Below are positions 17,554-26,372 of a DNA stretch of 48,053 bases, in pieces. The translations under genes and the position numbers were made by a program. Every line of letters begins with the position of its first letter. Positions within the stretch are counted from its first letter, which is position 1. The stretch comes from an uncultured Caulobacteraceae bacterium (GTDB taxonomy: Bacteria; Pseudomonadota; Alphaproteobacteria; Caulobacterales; Caulobacteraceae), in assembly GCA_903872075.1 (NCBI GenBank), contig CAIQJF010000063.1:1-48053 (forward strand). Direction: 5' to 3'. The notes under the pieces are model-generated. The model was not told the origin of the DNA. It saw only the letters and a list, made by a program, of their open reading frames with translations, and ran no database searches.

Positions 17554-19293
17554 ATGACCGTGATCGTGGGCGACGACGCCGTGGGCGCACGGCGAACCTG
17601 GCCGCTGCTGCGCGGCTTCGCAGGTTACCGGCCCGGCTGGCTGGCGCCCGACCTGCTGGCCGGGCTGACCCTGGCGGCCATCGCCATCCCTGAGCAGATG
17701 GCCACCGCCCGGCTGGCGGGCCTGCCGCCGCGGCTCGGCTTCTTCGCCTTCATCGCCGGCGCCCTGGCCTTCGCCCTGCTCGGCTCGACCCGGCGGCTGT
17801 CGTCCGGCGCGGACTCCACCATCACGCCGATCTTCGCGGGGTCCCTGGCCCTGATGGCCGCCAGCGGTTCGCCGCAGTATGGCGCCCTCGCCGCCGGTCT
17901 GGCCCTGATGGTCGGCGCCATCGTTCTGATGGCCGGGTGGCTGAACCTCGGCTGGATCGGAAATCTGCTGTCCATTCCCGTGACCACCGGCTTCCTCGCC
18001 GGGATCGCGGCGCACATTGTCGTGTCTCAGGCGCCGGCGGCGCTTGGCGTCGCCGCCGCCGCGGGCGCCCTGCCGCACCGCGTGGGGACGCTCGTCCTCG
18101 CCATCCCTCACGCAAACCCGGCCGCCGTGGCGATGGCGCTCGGGGTCATCGGACTCATCGCCCTGTCGCACCGGCTCAGCCCCCGGCTGCCCGGCCCGTT
18201 GGCGGCCGTGGCCTTGGCGACGCTGATCGCAGGCGCGCTCCATCTTCCCGCCCGCGGCCTTTCGGTGCTCGGCGCCGTGGCGGGCGGAGCCCCGGACTTC
18301 GGCTGGCCCGGCCTCGACCTCGACGACCTGGTGCGGCTAGCCCCCCTGGCGCTGCTGGTGGCCTTGGTGGTCATGGCCCAGACCGCGGCCACCGCCCGGG
18401 CGTTTCCGGACTCTGGCGAAGCGCCCGGCATCGACCGCGATTTCATCGGCGTGGGGGCCGGCAGTCTGCTGGCCGGCCTGATGGGCGCCTTTCCGGTCAA
18501 CGCCAGCCCGCCGCGCAGCGCCGTGACCGCCGAAAGCGGCGGACGATCGCCCCTGGCGGGCCTTGTGGCCGCGGTGATGCTCGCCGGGGTGCTCATGTGG
18601 GCCACGGGCTGGCTCGCGGCGGTCCCCGAGGCGGCCCTGGCGGGCGTGCTGATGTTCGTGGCGTCGCGGCTGGTCAGGCTTGCGGACATCGCGCGCATCG
18701 TCCGCGCCAGCCCGGTGGAAGGCGTGCTGATCCTCGCCACGGCGGTCGCGATCATCGCCCTGCCGATCGCCAGCGGCGTGGCCGTCGGCGTGGCGCTGTC
18801 CCTGGCGCACGGCGCCTGGTCGAGCGCCAGGGTGCACCTGACAGCGCTGAAGCGGCTCCCCGGAACCACCGTCTGGTGGCCGCCGGCGCCGGGCCGGCCG
18901 GCGGCGGGTGAGACGGAAGCCGGCGTTGTGGTGCTGGGCTTCGCGGCGCCTCTGACGTTTCTGAACGCCGACGCCTTCAGGGCGGCGTTTCTGTCCATGG
19001 CCCAGCCACCGGAGGGCGAGATCGACCTGGTGATCCTCGAGGCGGCCGGCCTCGTGGAGATCGACTATACCGGCGCCGAAACGCTGCGTGCGGTGATCGA
19101 GGCCTGCCGGGCCGCGGGCCAGACCTTCGCCCTGGCCCGTCTGGAGTCACTCGCCGCTCAGGCGGGTTTCGCCCGGCTGGGACTGACCCTGCTGATCGGC
19201 GAGGACCACATCTTCGAGAGCGTCGCGGCCGCCCTCGCGGCGCTCGCGCCGAAGCGGCAGCCGGCGCCCGAACCACACCAGCTGCTGCCCTGA
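17554..19293 (+). CDS. SulP-family anion transporter with STAS domain
   Basis: A 579-aa secondary transporter of the SLC26/SulP family. The conserved N-terminal helix motif (LTLAAIAIPEQMATARLAGL) and STITPIFAGSLAL are present, with about twelve membrane segments (about 30-430). A cytosolic STAS domain follows (about 450-560, with VILEAAGLVEIDYTGAETL). Substrates in the family are sulfate, bicarbonate or other anions and are not resolved here. The start is ATG 17554. It converges with the enoyl-CoA hydratase gene, leaving only 7 bases between the stops. Confidence 0.92.
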   Translation: MTVIVGDDAVGARRTWPLLRGFAGYRPGWLAPDLLAGLTLAAIAIPEQMATARLAGLPPRLGFFAFIAGALAFALLGSTRRLSSGADSTITPIFAGSLALMAASGSPQYGALAAGLALMVGAIVLMAGWLNLGWIGNLLSIPVTTGFLAGIAAHIVVSQAPAALGVAAAAGALPHRVGTLVLAIPHANPAAVAMALGVIGLIALSHRLSPRLPGPLAAVALATLIAGALHLPARGLSVLGAVAGGAPDFGWPGLDLDDLVRLAPLALLVALVVMAQTAATARAFPDSGEAPGIDRDFIGVGAGSLLAGLMGAFPVNASPPRSAVTAESGGRSPLAGLVAAVMLAGVLMWATGWLAAVPEAALAGVLMFVASRLVRLADIARIVRASPVEGVLILATAVAIIALPIASGVAVGVALSLAHGAWSSARVHLTALKRLPGTTVWWPPAPGRPAAGETEAGVVVLGFAAPLTFLNADAFRAAFLSMAQPPEGEIDLVILEAAGLVEIDYTGAETLRAVIEACRAAGQTFALARLESLAAQAGFARLGLTLLIGEDHIFESVAAALAALAPKRQPAPEPHQLLP

Positions 19294-19300
19294 ATGCGGA

Positions 19301-20116
19301 TCAGGACGGGGGGTTCTTGCCCCAGAGCACCTCACGCATGGGCTCGCCCGCGTCATAGCGCGCCTGGATGGTCTTCATCCGCGCCAGACCGTCGTCGCTG
19401 CGGAAGACGCCCTGGGCGATACGCTGATCGTTCTCCAGCGCCGCCGGGAGGGTCATGTCCTCGCCTTGCGCCAGCATCTGTTTCATCCCGGCGATGGACG
19501 CCGGCGGCATGGCGGCCAGGCGCGCGCCCCAGGCGATCGCCGTCTCCAGGCCCTGTCCCTTGGCGGTGACCTGGTTGACACCGCCCAGGGCGTAGAGCCG
19601 CTCGGGGCTCATCGGCAGGCCCATGACGATCATTTCCATGGTCGCCGCCCGGCCGATGATCCGCCGCAGGCGCGAGGCGCCGCCGATGCCCGTGGCCAGG
19701 CCCATGAGCACCTCGGGTTGGCTGAACAGCACGCCAGTCTCGGCAATGCGCAGATCGCAGGACCAGCCGAGTTCGCAGCCGCCGCCTGACGTGTCGCCCG
19801 TGATGGCGGCAATGGTGACGACGTCGGTGGACTCCAGCTCATGCTGGGCGCGGAACCAGCCCGTGGCGTCGCCGGGCACCGGTTCACCGATCATCAGGGA
19901 CCGCAGATTCCCCAGATGCGCGTGATTGAGCCAGGCGCCTTCGACGGCGCTGGCCACGATGGTCACGCGCGCACCGGCCGCCCGCGCGGCCTCCAGCGCG
20001 TCGGCGAGTTCGCCGATCGCCTGCCAGGTGATGTTGTGGTTAGGGGTGGCGGGGTCGTTAAGCGTGACGACGGCGAGGCCGTCGCGGGGCCAGCTGGTTT
20101 CGACGAGTTTGGGCAT
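19301..20116 (-). CDS. Enoyl-CoA hydratase/isomerase family protein
   Basis: A 271-aa crotonase-fold enzyme. The oxyanion-hole/catalytic region DTSGGGCELGWSCDLRIA (with a Glu in GGGCEL) and the following QPEVLMGLATGIGGASRL segment are typical of the superfamily, which acts on acyl-CoA thioesters. The first conserved segment is less typical (VASAVEGAWLNHAHLGN), so the precise reaction is uncertain. A strong GGAGG precedes ATG 20116. No fatty-acid genes adjoin it. Confidence 0.88.
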   Translation of the reverse strand: MPKLVETSWPRDGLAVVTLNDPATPNHNITWQAIGELADALEAARAAGARVTIVASAVEGAWLNHAHLGNLRSLMIGEPVPGDATGWFRAQHELESTDVVTIAAITGDTSGGGCELGWSCDLRIAETGVLFSQPEVLMGLATGIGGASRLRRIIGRAATMEMIVMGLPMSPERLYALGGVNQVTAKGQGLETAIAWGARLAAMPPASIAGMKQMLAQGEDMTLPAALENDQRIAQGVFRSDDGLARMKTIQARYDAGEPMREVLWGKNPPS

Positions 20117-20236
20117 GGGCGTCCTCCGGGTTGTTTTCAGCCACGCTAGCTGAGCGCCGCGCGCCGCGCCACGATCAGACGACCGCCGCTTTTATATGCA
20201 GTTGACGGTATATTCTGATTGAGGCATGTTTTTCAC

Positions 20237-20542
20237 ATGGACGCCGCCTTCGCCGCCCTCGCCGATCCCACCCGTCGCCGCATGCTGGACAGCCTGCGCA
20301 ACGGCGAACGCTCGGCCGGAGAGATCGAACGCGTCCTCGGCCTGCCTCAGCCGGCCACGTCGAAACATCTCCGGGCGCTCCGGCGGGCGGGCCTGGTGCG
20401 CATGCGCGCGGACGCCCAGCGGCGGCTCTACAGCCTCGCCCCCGACGGTCTCGCCGAGGTCGATGCCTGGCTGGCGCCTTACCGGGCGTTCTGGACCGAC
20501 AGGCTCGACGCCCTCGAACGCCACCTCGACCAGGAGAGTTGA
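20237..20542 (+). CDS. ArsR-family (HTH) transcriptional regulator
   Basis: A 101-aa winged-helix protein. FAALADPTRRRMLDSL at the start, the recognition helix in LPQPATSKHLRALRRAGLV and the wing RRLYSLAP are characteristic of the ArsR subgroup that accompanies SRPBCC (AHSA1-like) proteins. No metal-binding Cys pair is visible, so it is unlikely to be a classical metal sensor. ATG 20237 is used rather than TTG 20219. The stop overlaps the spacer to the SRPBCC gene (start 20545), and the pair is surely co-transcribed. Confidence 0.9.
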   Translation: MDAAFAALADPTRRRMLDSLRNGERSAGEIERVLGLPQPATSKHLRALRRAGLVRMRADAQRRLYSLAPDGLAEVDAWLAPYRAFWTDRLDALERHLDQES

Positions 20543-20544
20543 CG

Positions 20545-21546
20545 ATGACCCCGCCGATCCGCGCCGCCTGGCTCCCCGGCCCGGGCGGCCCTCATCTGAG
20601 TCTCGTCCGGCGGTTCCGGCCGCCGATCGAGAGCGTCTGGGCCGCGATCTCCACGCCCGCGCGCCTGGCGGCCTGGATGGGGGTCGAGTGGCTGGGGGAC
20701 GAGGCTGCTCTGCGCCAGGGCGCGGCCTTCGACTACCGCTTCGCCAACACCGAGCTGGAGAGTCGAGGCCGGGTGCTGGTCTTCGATGCGCCCCGGATTC
20801 TGGAACACAGCTGGTTCGAAAATATTCCGCCCGCCGCCGTGGTCCGCTGGAGTCTCGAGCCCGACGGCGAGGGCTGTGTCCTGACCCTGACCCACAGGGC
20901 CGGCCCTCCCGAGGACGGCCCGCGCACAGCGGCCGGCTGGACGCAGCTGATCGAGACCCTCGCCGCCAGTCTGGGTGAATCCGACGCCGCGCCGGCTCAG
21001 GGCATGGAAGCCTGGCGTCGCTGGCGCGATGCCTACGCCATCGCCTTTCCGCCCGCGGCAAACCGCGACGGGCGCCAGATCTCCGAGGATGGCGCCCCGG
21101 CCCTGCGCTTCGAACGCCGCTTCACCGCACCGCCTACGGCGCTGTGGGACGCCCTGACGCAGCCGGAATCGCTCGCGCGCTGGCTGTTGGCGAGGGCGGC
21201 GATCGACCCTTGGCCGGGCGGGCGCTTTCACCTCACCCTCGGCGGCGGGAGCAGCGTCATGGCCGGTATCGTCCGCCGTTGGGAGCCGCCGCGGGTGCTG
21301 GAATACACCTGGCCCGAGACCACGGCCGGCGGAGACTCGCTCGTCCGGTTCGAGATCTTCGACGACAGTGGCGGAAGCCGGCTCGTCCTGACGCACATCC
21401 TGCGGGCAGGCGGCGACCTGGCCGACTTCGCCTCCGGGTGGCACTGGCATCTCGATGCGCTGGAGGGCGATCTGGCGGGCGAAGCCTGGCCGGAAGATCC
21501 GCCTCGCTGGCAGGCGCTGCGCCGAGCCTACGCCGCCACCCTCTGA
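20545..21546 (+). CDS. Tandem SRPBCC (AHSA1-like) domain protein
   Basis: A 333-aa protein made of two SRPBCC/START-like domains in tandem. The first begins at FRPPIESVWAAISTPARLAA and the second at FTAPPTALWDALTQPESLAR, each followed by the GG-F-F/Y...VLEY/HSWF pattern of AHSA1-type ligand-binding domains. Usual bacterial members have a single domain of about 150 aa, so this is a duplication-fusion. AGGAGAG precedes ATG 20545. Together with the ArsR gene just upstream it forms the common ArsR-SRPBCC pair; the bound ligand is unknown. Confidence 0.88.
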   Translation: MTPPIRAAWLPGPGGPHLSLVRRFRPPIESVWAAISTPARLAAWMGVEWLGDEAALRQGAAFDYRFANTELESRGRVLVFDAPRILEHSWFENIPPAAVVRWSLEPDGEGCVLTLTHRAGPPEDGPRTAAGWTQLIETLAASLGESDAAPAQGMEAWRRWRDAYAIAFPPAANRDGRQISEDGAPALRFERRFTAPPTALWDALTQPESLARWLLARAAIDPWPGGRFHLTLGGGSSVMAGIVRRWEPPRVLEYTWPETTAGGDSLVRFEIFDDSGGSRLVLTHILRAGGDLADFASGWHWHLDALEGDLAGEAWPEDPPRWQALRRAYAATL

Positions 21547-21618
21547 GCCGTCGCCACCCCGGCGGTTGCCCACTGACCATCAACCGGCTTAGCTGCGGGC
21601 GGACAGGGGGACACCGGG

Positions 21619-22857
21619 ATGCAATCAGGCGACGGCGCCAGGCGTGGCGGAGGCGCATTCGGCTGGGACGTGGTGGGGCTGATGGCCGTGGCCGTGTTCA
21701 TCAACTACGTCGACCGCGGCAATCTCGCCACGGCCGCGCCGCTGATGAAGGACGAACTCAAGCTCTCAGCGTCTCAGATCGGTGTGCTGATCGCCGCCTT
21801 TTCCTGGAGCTACACGCCGGCCATGTTCCTGGCCGGCTGGCTGGTGGAGCGGATCAATCCCTACCGGACCCTGGCGCTTGGCGTGGCGGTCTGGTCACTC
21901 GCGACAGCCGCCACCGGCCTGGTGGGTGGCTTCTGGAGCCTCATTGCCCTGCGACTGGCGCTGGGCCTCGGCGAAAGCGCCGCGTTCCCCGCCTCGTCGG
22001 CCTTACTGGCCCGTCACCTTCCTTCCGGGCGGCTGGGCGGCGCAAATGGCCTCATCGGCCTCGGCCTGTCCCTGGGCCCAGCCTTCGGCACCTATGCCGG
22101 CGGTCTGCTCATCACGAAGGTGGGCTGGCGCGAGGTGTTCCTGGTGTTCGGCCTCATCTCGCTGGTCTGGCTCTGGCCGTGGCTGGCCCGCACCCGCCAC
22201 ATCCCGCCGGAGGCGCCGGTCACCGCGCAGACGCGTGCGCCGTCCTATGCCGCCGTGCTACGGCATCGGGAGGCCTGGGGCGCCGCCCTTGGTCACTTCG
22301 CCGGCAACTATCTGTTCTATTTTCTGCTCGCCTGGATGCCCCTCTACCTGGTCAAGTCCGAGGGCTACTCCATGGGCGAGATGGCCGGCATGGGCGGGCT
22401 GATCTATGTCGTCTACGCCGCCAGCATCGCAGGGTCCGGCTGGATCACCGACAAGGCGATCGCCGCGGGACTTGGGGTCAACCGGGTCCGCAAGACCGCC
22501 GCCGTCGTCTGCCATCTGGTCGGACCGCTAGGCCTGGGGATTTGCGCTTTCGGCGGCCACGGGTTGGCGATCGCCGGACTGTTCCTGGCGGCCATCGGTC
22601 AGGGCGTCAATGTCGCGGGCGTTTTCGCCATAGGTCAGACCCTGGCCGGCCCGCGCGCCGCGGGAAAATGGATCGGCTTCCAGAACGCCGCCGGCAACGC
22701 CGCGGGCATGATCGGCCCGATCATCACCGGCCTGGTCATCGACGCGACGGGTGAGTTCAAATGGGCCCTGATCGTCGCCGCGGCCGTCGGACTCACCGGG
22801 GCGCTGGGCTGGGGGCTGCTGATCCGGCGGGTCGAGCCGGTGCGCTGGGCTGACTGA
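21619..22857 (+). CDS. MFS transporter (ACS-like)
   Basis: A 412-aa major-facilitator carrier with about twelve membrane helices. The first helix motif INYVDRGNLATAAPLM and the loop LVERINPYRTLALG are typical of the anion:cation symporter (ACS) subfamily, which moves organic anions such as sugar acids or aromatic acids. The substrate is not readable from sequence. The start is ATG 21619. Its 3' end overlaps the convergent SGNH hydrolase gene by 65 bases. Confidence 0.9.
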   Translation: MQSGDGARRGGGAFGWDVVGLMAVAVFINYVDRGNLATAAPLMKDELKLSASQIGVLIAAFSWSYTPAMFLAGWLVERINPYRTLALGVAVWSLATAATGLVGGFWSLIALRLALGLGESAAFPASSALLARHLPSGRLGGANGLIGLGLSLGPAFGTYAGGLLITKVGWREVFLVFGLISLVWLWPWLARTRHIPPEAPVTAQTRAPSYAAVLRHREAWGAALGHFAGNYLFYFLLAWMPLYLVKSEGYSMGEMAGMGGLIYVVYAASIAGSGWITDKAIAAGLGVNRVRKTAAVVCHLVGPLGLGICAFGGHGLAIAGLFLAAIGQGVNVAGVFAIGQTLAGPRAAGKWIGFQNAAGNAAGMIGPIITGLVIDATGEFKWALIVAAAVGLTGALGWGLLIRRVEPVRWAD

Positions 22858-23731
22858 GCGATCCGGCCTCGGTCAGTTCATCGCGGGCAACCTGCTGCAG
22901 GGCTGTCGCCAGAGCCGGGGAGAAGCCAAGTTCCAGCGCCGCCTGCTCTCGCGGCCCCAGAGACGCCGGATCACGGCCTGTGATCGCCCCGAACACCATC
23001 AGGGCCTCAAGGTAATAGCCGAAGGCGCTGGCGTGATAATTGTCATAGGCCCACAGATCGACCTTCCCGGCCTCGATCCCGTCATAGGGATTTGCATCCG
23101 CCAAACCGCCCGCGATGGCCCGGTTCCAGGCCTGGCCCACCGGGATCACAGACCTGATCGTCGAGGTCGCGGCGGCCGCCTTGTCGTAGCCGTCGCGCAG
23201 ATCACGGGCCATGGCCCCGATCGGCTTGCCGAGCCACGGGCTCTGAGTGCGGTAGGTCAGGTCGGCGCGCGACCACGTCGCGGTGAGGCGGATGTCCACG
23301 GCCGGGTTCTTGTCGTGCAGCGCCCTGGCGAGGATTGCGGTCGACCGGATGAGCGAGGCCGGATCGCCCGGGTGGGCTGCGTCCAGGGTTGAGTAGCTCT
23401 GCAGGACCACATGATCCCAGGCCCGGTCGATGACCGAGAGCCGGTTGTCGATGTGCCATTGCACGTCCTTCCCGGGCGACGTCTCAAGGCTCACGGCGTA
23501 GTCCAGGCCGGCCTCGCGCGTGAAAAGCTTGAACAGGGCCGGCACGCCGCCAATTCCCTCGCCATTGAGGTCGGTCACCGTGTCGGCGCGGTAGCGCCAG
23601 ACCGGCGAGAGCGCGGCGAAGGTGAAACTGTTGCCGACGAAGAGGATCGTCTCGGCGCCCCGCGCTGGAGCCGCCGCCAGGCTCAAGAAACTGGTCGCGA
23701 GGCAAAGACCGCGACGAAGGTGACGGCCCAT
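22793..23731 (-). CDS. Exported SGNH/GDSL-like hydrolase
   Basis: A 312-aa secreted protein. A signal peptide (about 1-26, ending APARGA) is followed by the block-I motif FVGNSFT, in which Ser is the likely nucleophile, and a late DNYHAS motif with the Asp and His of the block-V type. This layout fits SGNH hydrolases (esterases or carbohydrate esterases) although the family is divergent. ATG 23731 is preferred; GTG 23752 adds seven residues. The C-terminal Pro/Ala-rich tail overlaps the MFS gene on the other strand. It is divergent from the lipocalin gene. Confidence 0.78.
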   Translation of the reverse strand: MGRHLRRGLCLATSFLSLAAAPARGAETILFVGNSFTFAALSPVWRYRADTVTDLNGEGIGGVPALFKLFTREAGLDYAVSLETSPGKDVQWHIDNRLSVIDRAWDHVVLQSYSTLDAAHPGDPASLIRSTAILARALHDKNPAVDIRLTATWSRADLTYRTQSPWLGKPIGAMARDLRDGYDKAAAATSTIRSVIPVGQAWNRAIAGGLADANPYDGIEAGKVDLWAYDNYHASAFGYYLEALMVFGAITGRDPASLGPREQAALELGFSPALATALQQVARDELTEAGSLSQPSAPARPAGSAAPSPAPR

Positions 23732-23881
23732 CCGGGCTCGGGTCTGACTCACGAAACCGCTCCTGGCGGCCCACGCGGCCGCGTCAGGCGATTGAACCGG
23801 TAAAACCCGCCGCGCGTAAAGGCCTCGACGTGGAACCGCCGACGCCCCGCGCGGGTTCTAGTCTCAACAGGAGCACCAGGA

Positions 23882-24433
23882 ATGACGATGAAATCGATCG
23901 GTCTCGCCGCGGCGGTCGCGGCCCTGGCGGTGTCCGGAATATCCCATGCCGCCACGGCGAAGGCGCCGGAACCGGCCCGCGCCGTCGATCTGAAGCGGTT
24001 CTATTCCGGGGTTTGGATCGAAATCGGGCGACGGCCGATGAAACTCACCGACGGCTGCGTGGCGGGTGCGACCGAATACAAGATCGTCGGCGCCACGCGC
24101 GTCAACGTGCTCGACACCTGCCACGCCGGCACGCCGGCCGGCAAACTCAAGGCGATCGGCGGGCCCGGCGAGATCAAGGATCCGGGCGCCAACGCCAAGC
24201 TGCATGTGACCTACCGGGTGTTCGGCTTCATTCCCGTCGCCAGCTGGGAGTATTGGGTGCTGGACCACGACGACGCCTACACGTGGTTCATCTCCGCGGA
24301 CCCCACATTCAAGAACCTGTGGATCTATACGCGCGATCCGCACGTCGATCCGGCTCTGCTCAAGAGCCTGATCGCGAAGGCGCAGGCGCTTGGCTACGAC
24401 ACGTCGAAACTGGAGTTTCCGGCCCAGCCCTAG
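23882..24433 (+). CDS. Exported lipocalin-family protein
   Basis: A 183-aa protein with a signal peptide (about 1-23). The mature part opens with FYSGVWIEIGRRP, the lipocalin G-X-W signature seen in bacterial Blc-like lipocalins, and closes with RDPHVDPALLKSLIAKAQALG, matching the C-terminal helix of Blc. There is no lipobox Cys, so it is probably soluble and periplasmic, binding a small hydrophobic ligand. ATG 23882 follows an AGGAG site; ATG 23888 is the close alternative. Confidence 0.82.
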   Translation: MTMKSIGLAAAVAALAVSGISHAATAKAPEPARAVDLKRFYSGVWIEIGRRPMKLTDGCVAGATEYKIVGATRVNVLDTCHAGTPAGKLKAIGGPGEIKDPGANAKLHVTYRVFGFIPVASWEYWVLDHDDAYTWFISADPTFKNLWIYTRDPHVDPALLKSLIAKAQALGYDTSKLEFPAQP

Positions 24434-24530
24434 GAAAGTCGACCACGGCAGCCGACCGAGGGGCGGTGGCCAGCTGCCGTGATCAGGCGCTCGGGGGGCG
24501 GTGAGCGCATTAGTGAAGACGACCGGACGC

Positions 24531-24552
24531 AAAAACCCCCTCAAGGTTTTTT
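24531..24552. terminator. Possible bidirectional terminator
   Basis: AAAAACC (24531-24537) and GGTTTTTT (24545-24552) form a 7-bp stem with a seven-base loop, in the gap after the lipocalin stop. The T run could end lipocalin transcription. The stem has only two GC pairs, so it is weak. Confidence 0.35.
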
Positions 24553-24586
24553 CCACGGCGCTGACGGATCGCGGCATAGTACCGTC

Positions 24587-25192
24587 GTGCACACCCTGAA
24601 ATCCCGCATGTCCGGCCATCTGGCCGCCTTCCCCCGGCTGACCCTGGACCCGGGCGAACGCCGTCGCGCCGCCGTGGCCATCCTGGTGTCGCCCCACGAG
24701 GGCGTTCCCGCGTATGTGCTGACCCGCCGCGCCGCGAAACTCCGGCGGGGCGCCGGCAACTACGCGCTACCCGGCGGCGGCGCGGACCACGGCGAGGACG
24801 CTATCGACACCGCCCTGCGCGAGACCGCCGAAGAACTGGGGGTCAGCCTCACGCGCGACGCCGCCTTGGGGATGCTTGACGACTTCGTCACCCTGACAGG
24901 TCATCTCGTGACACCGGTCGTGCTGTTCTCCGAGACGCCGGTGATCCTGAAACCGGATCCGATCGAAGTGGGCGAGGCGTGGTTCAATCCGCTGAGCGAG
25001 CTCGACCACCCGGAGGCGCCGCGTCCGGAGCCTCATCCCGACGGCGGCAATCCGATCCTGCGGATGTATGTCCGAGGTCGCTGGATCAATCCGCCCACCG
25101 CGGCCTGGCTCTATCAGTTCCGCGAGGTTGCCCTGCACGGCCGATGGACGCGCGTCAGCGATGTGGGTCAGCCACCCTGGACGGCGCGATAG
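24587..25192 (+). CDS. NUDIX hydrolase
   Basis: A 201-aa pyrophosphohydrolase. The Nudix box is visible as GGGADHGEDAIDTALRETAE followed by ELGV, fitting GX5EX7REUXEEXGU. The overall form (GAGNYALPGGG before the box) resembles CoA-pyrophosphatase-type Nudix proteins, but the exact substrate is uncertain. The start is unclear: GTG 24587 and ATG 24608 are both possible, and the frame stays open to 24479 through a likely terminator hairpin, which argues against the longest form. No clear ribosome-binding site is present. Confidence 0.85.
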   Translation: MHTLKSRMSGHLAAFPRLTLDPGERRRAAVAILVSPHEGVPAYVLTRRAAKLRRGAGNYALPGGGADHGEDAIDTALRETAEELGVSLTRDAALGMLDDFVTLTGHLVTPVVLFSETPVILKPDPIEVGEAWFNPLSELDHPEAPRPEPHPDGGNPILRMYVRGRWINPPTAAWLYQFREVALHGRWTRVSDVGQPPWTAR

Positions 25193-25262
25193 GCGCCATC
25201 TGGTCCCGCCGCGCATTTTCTCGCAATATGCCTCGGCGAGGGACATGCTTCGAGGATCGAAA

Positions 25263-25769
25263 ATGAGACGTAGCGTTCTTGCCGCCCTAGTTTGCCTGTC
25301 GCTGGCGGCCTGCGAGACACCGACCCTGTATCAAGCCGCCGCGAAGCCGCAGGCCGTCGGCTATTCCGAGATTCGGATTGAAGGCGGCCGTTATCGGGTT
25401 ACGTTCCAGGGCGGCGACGGCGCGCCCGCAACCCAGGTGGCGGACTTCGCGCTCCTCCGGGCGGCCCACCTCGCGGCGGCCGATGGCTATGACTGGTTCC
25501 GGATCGTCGACCGGTTCGGCCAGGTCGAACCTCCGCATTCGAGCAGCGCCATCTCGATCGGCGGGGGTTCAGGCAGTTTCGGGCGCGGCGGCGGCGTGGG
25601 GCTGGGCCTGGGTGGAACAATCCCTCTGTCAGGCGGCCCTCGGGTCTCCCGCACGCTGGAGATCTTCTGCGGAAAGGGCGCGAGACCTGCGGGACCTGAC
25701 GTCTATGACACCCAGGGTGTGATTGCCTCGATCGGGCCCCGCGCCACGCCGGCCGCGGCCCACCCCTGA
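25263..25769 (+). CDS. Lipoprotein of the CC0125/CC1285 type
   Basis: A 168-aa lipoprotein. A short signal peptide ends in a lipobox LAAC with Cys17. The mature protein carries GYSEIRIEGGRYRVTFQGG and AAHLAAADGYDWFRIVDRF, the pattern I recall for the Caulobacterales CC0125/CC1285 lipoprotein family, followed by a Gly-rich low-complexity stretch (about 100-120). Function is unknown. ATG 25263 has GAGG nine bases upstream; the longer frame from 25068 overlaps the Nudix gene and is rejected. Confidence 0.85.
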   Translation: MRRSVLAALVCLSLAACETPTLYQAAAKPQAVGYSEIRIEGGRYRVTFQGGDGAPATQVADFALLRAAHLAAADGYDWFRIVDRFGQVEPPHSSSAISIGGGSGSFGRGGGVGLGLGGTIPLSGGPRVSRTLEIFCGKGARPAGPDVYDTQGVIASIGPRATPAAAHP

Positions 25770-25778
25770 AACGGCGGC

Positions 25779-26042
25779 TCAGTCGGCCAGACGCCCCAGG
25801 TCGGCACGGCGAAAACCGCTATCGAGCCCATGTCCGGAGAGCCAGCGCACCCGGCTTGACGCAGCCGAATCGCTGTCGCCGCCCTGCTCGGCCAGGGCAA
25901 AGTGCGGGATATCGTTCATCGGGCGCGCCGCGACGATGAGATAGGCCGCGCCCGCGGCCCTGTGAATCAGTCGATCGCCGACGGCGTAGTCGCGGCGTCC
26001 GCGGCGAAGGGGCAGGGCCGAAAGCAGGGCTGCGGCGTTCAT
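25779..26042 (-). CDS. Small hypothetical protein (87 aa)
   Basis: An 87-aa protein that I do not recognise. The core YAVGDRLIHRAAGAAYLIV followed by RVRWLSGHGLDSGFRRADL suggests a small beta-barrel, loosely like YodC/DUF2158 proteins, but the match is too weak to name. Its ATG lies four bases after the stop of the upstream minus-strand gene, so the two are coupled. Confidence 0.5.
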   Translation of the reverse strand: MNAAALLSALPLRRGRRDYAVGDRLIHRAAGAAYLIVAARPMNDIPHFALAEQGGDSDSAASSRVRWLSGHGLDSGFRRADLGRLAD

Positions 26043-26046
26043 CGGA

Positions 26047-26283
26047 TCAGGTCGACGCCTGAGACTGTTGGGCGCGAGGCGGCAAGCCTTTCAATCGGAT
26101 GAGCACATCGGTGCTGATGGTCATCAGTTTGCAGGTCAAACCCTTGTAGGTCACCGCCGTTGGATGGCGCCGGCCGATGGCCGTGCAAAAGGCGTCCCAC
26201 TCATCAAGCGGAATGACGACATAGTCGATTGTGTGGGGGTCGACGCCCCGCAAAGCCAAATCGACTCTGGTCTTGATGGTCAC
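26047..26283 (-). CDS. Small hypothetical protein (78 aa)
   Basis: A 78-aa unrecognised protein with no membrane segment or signal peptide. It begins at GTG 26283 after GGAAGGG, which supports a real start. Its stop is four bases before the start of the 87-aa gene, so they form a two-gene unit. Divergent from the L,D-transpeptidase gene, 89 bases away. Confidence 0.5.
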   Translation of the reverse strand: MTIKTRVDLALRGVDPHTIDYVVIPLDEWDAFCTAIGRRHPTAVTYKGLTCKLMTISTDVLIRLKGLPPRAQQSQAST

Positions 26284-26372
26284 GCGACAACCCTTCCGCC
26301 CAGGGTATTCTCGCTGTCATAGTGAAGGTCGTTTAAGGTTTTGCGACAGATGCGGCCGATGGAGCGCAATAG

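Noticed and set aside
13991..17590. A 1199-codon open frame on the minus strand
   Set aside because: Only the part up to 16411 resembles a protein family. The rest runs antisense through the well-supported ornithine cyclodeaminase gene, a usual effect of high GC.
20193..20212. Palindromic operator upstream of the ArsR gene
   Set aside because: Only the outer four bases (TATA) are symmetric; the centre is not, so a defined operator cannot be claimed.
25779..26283. Toxin-antitoxin pair
   Set aside because: Size and coupling fit, but neither protein shows a recognisable toxin fold or DNA-binding motif.
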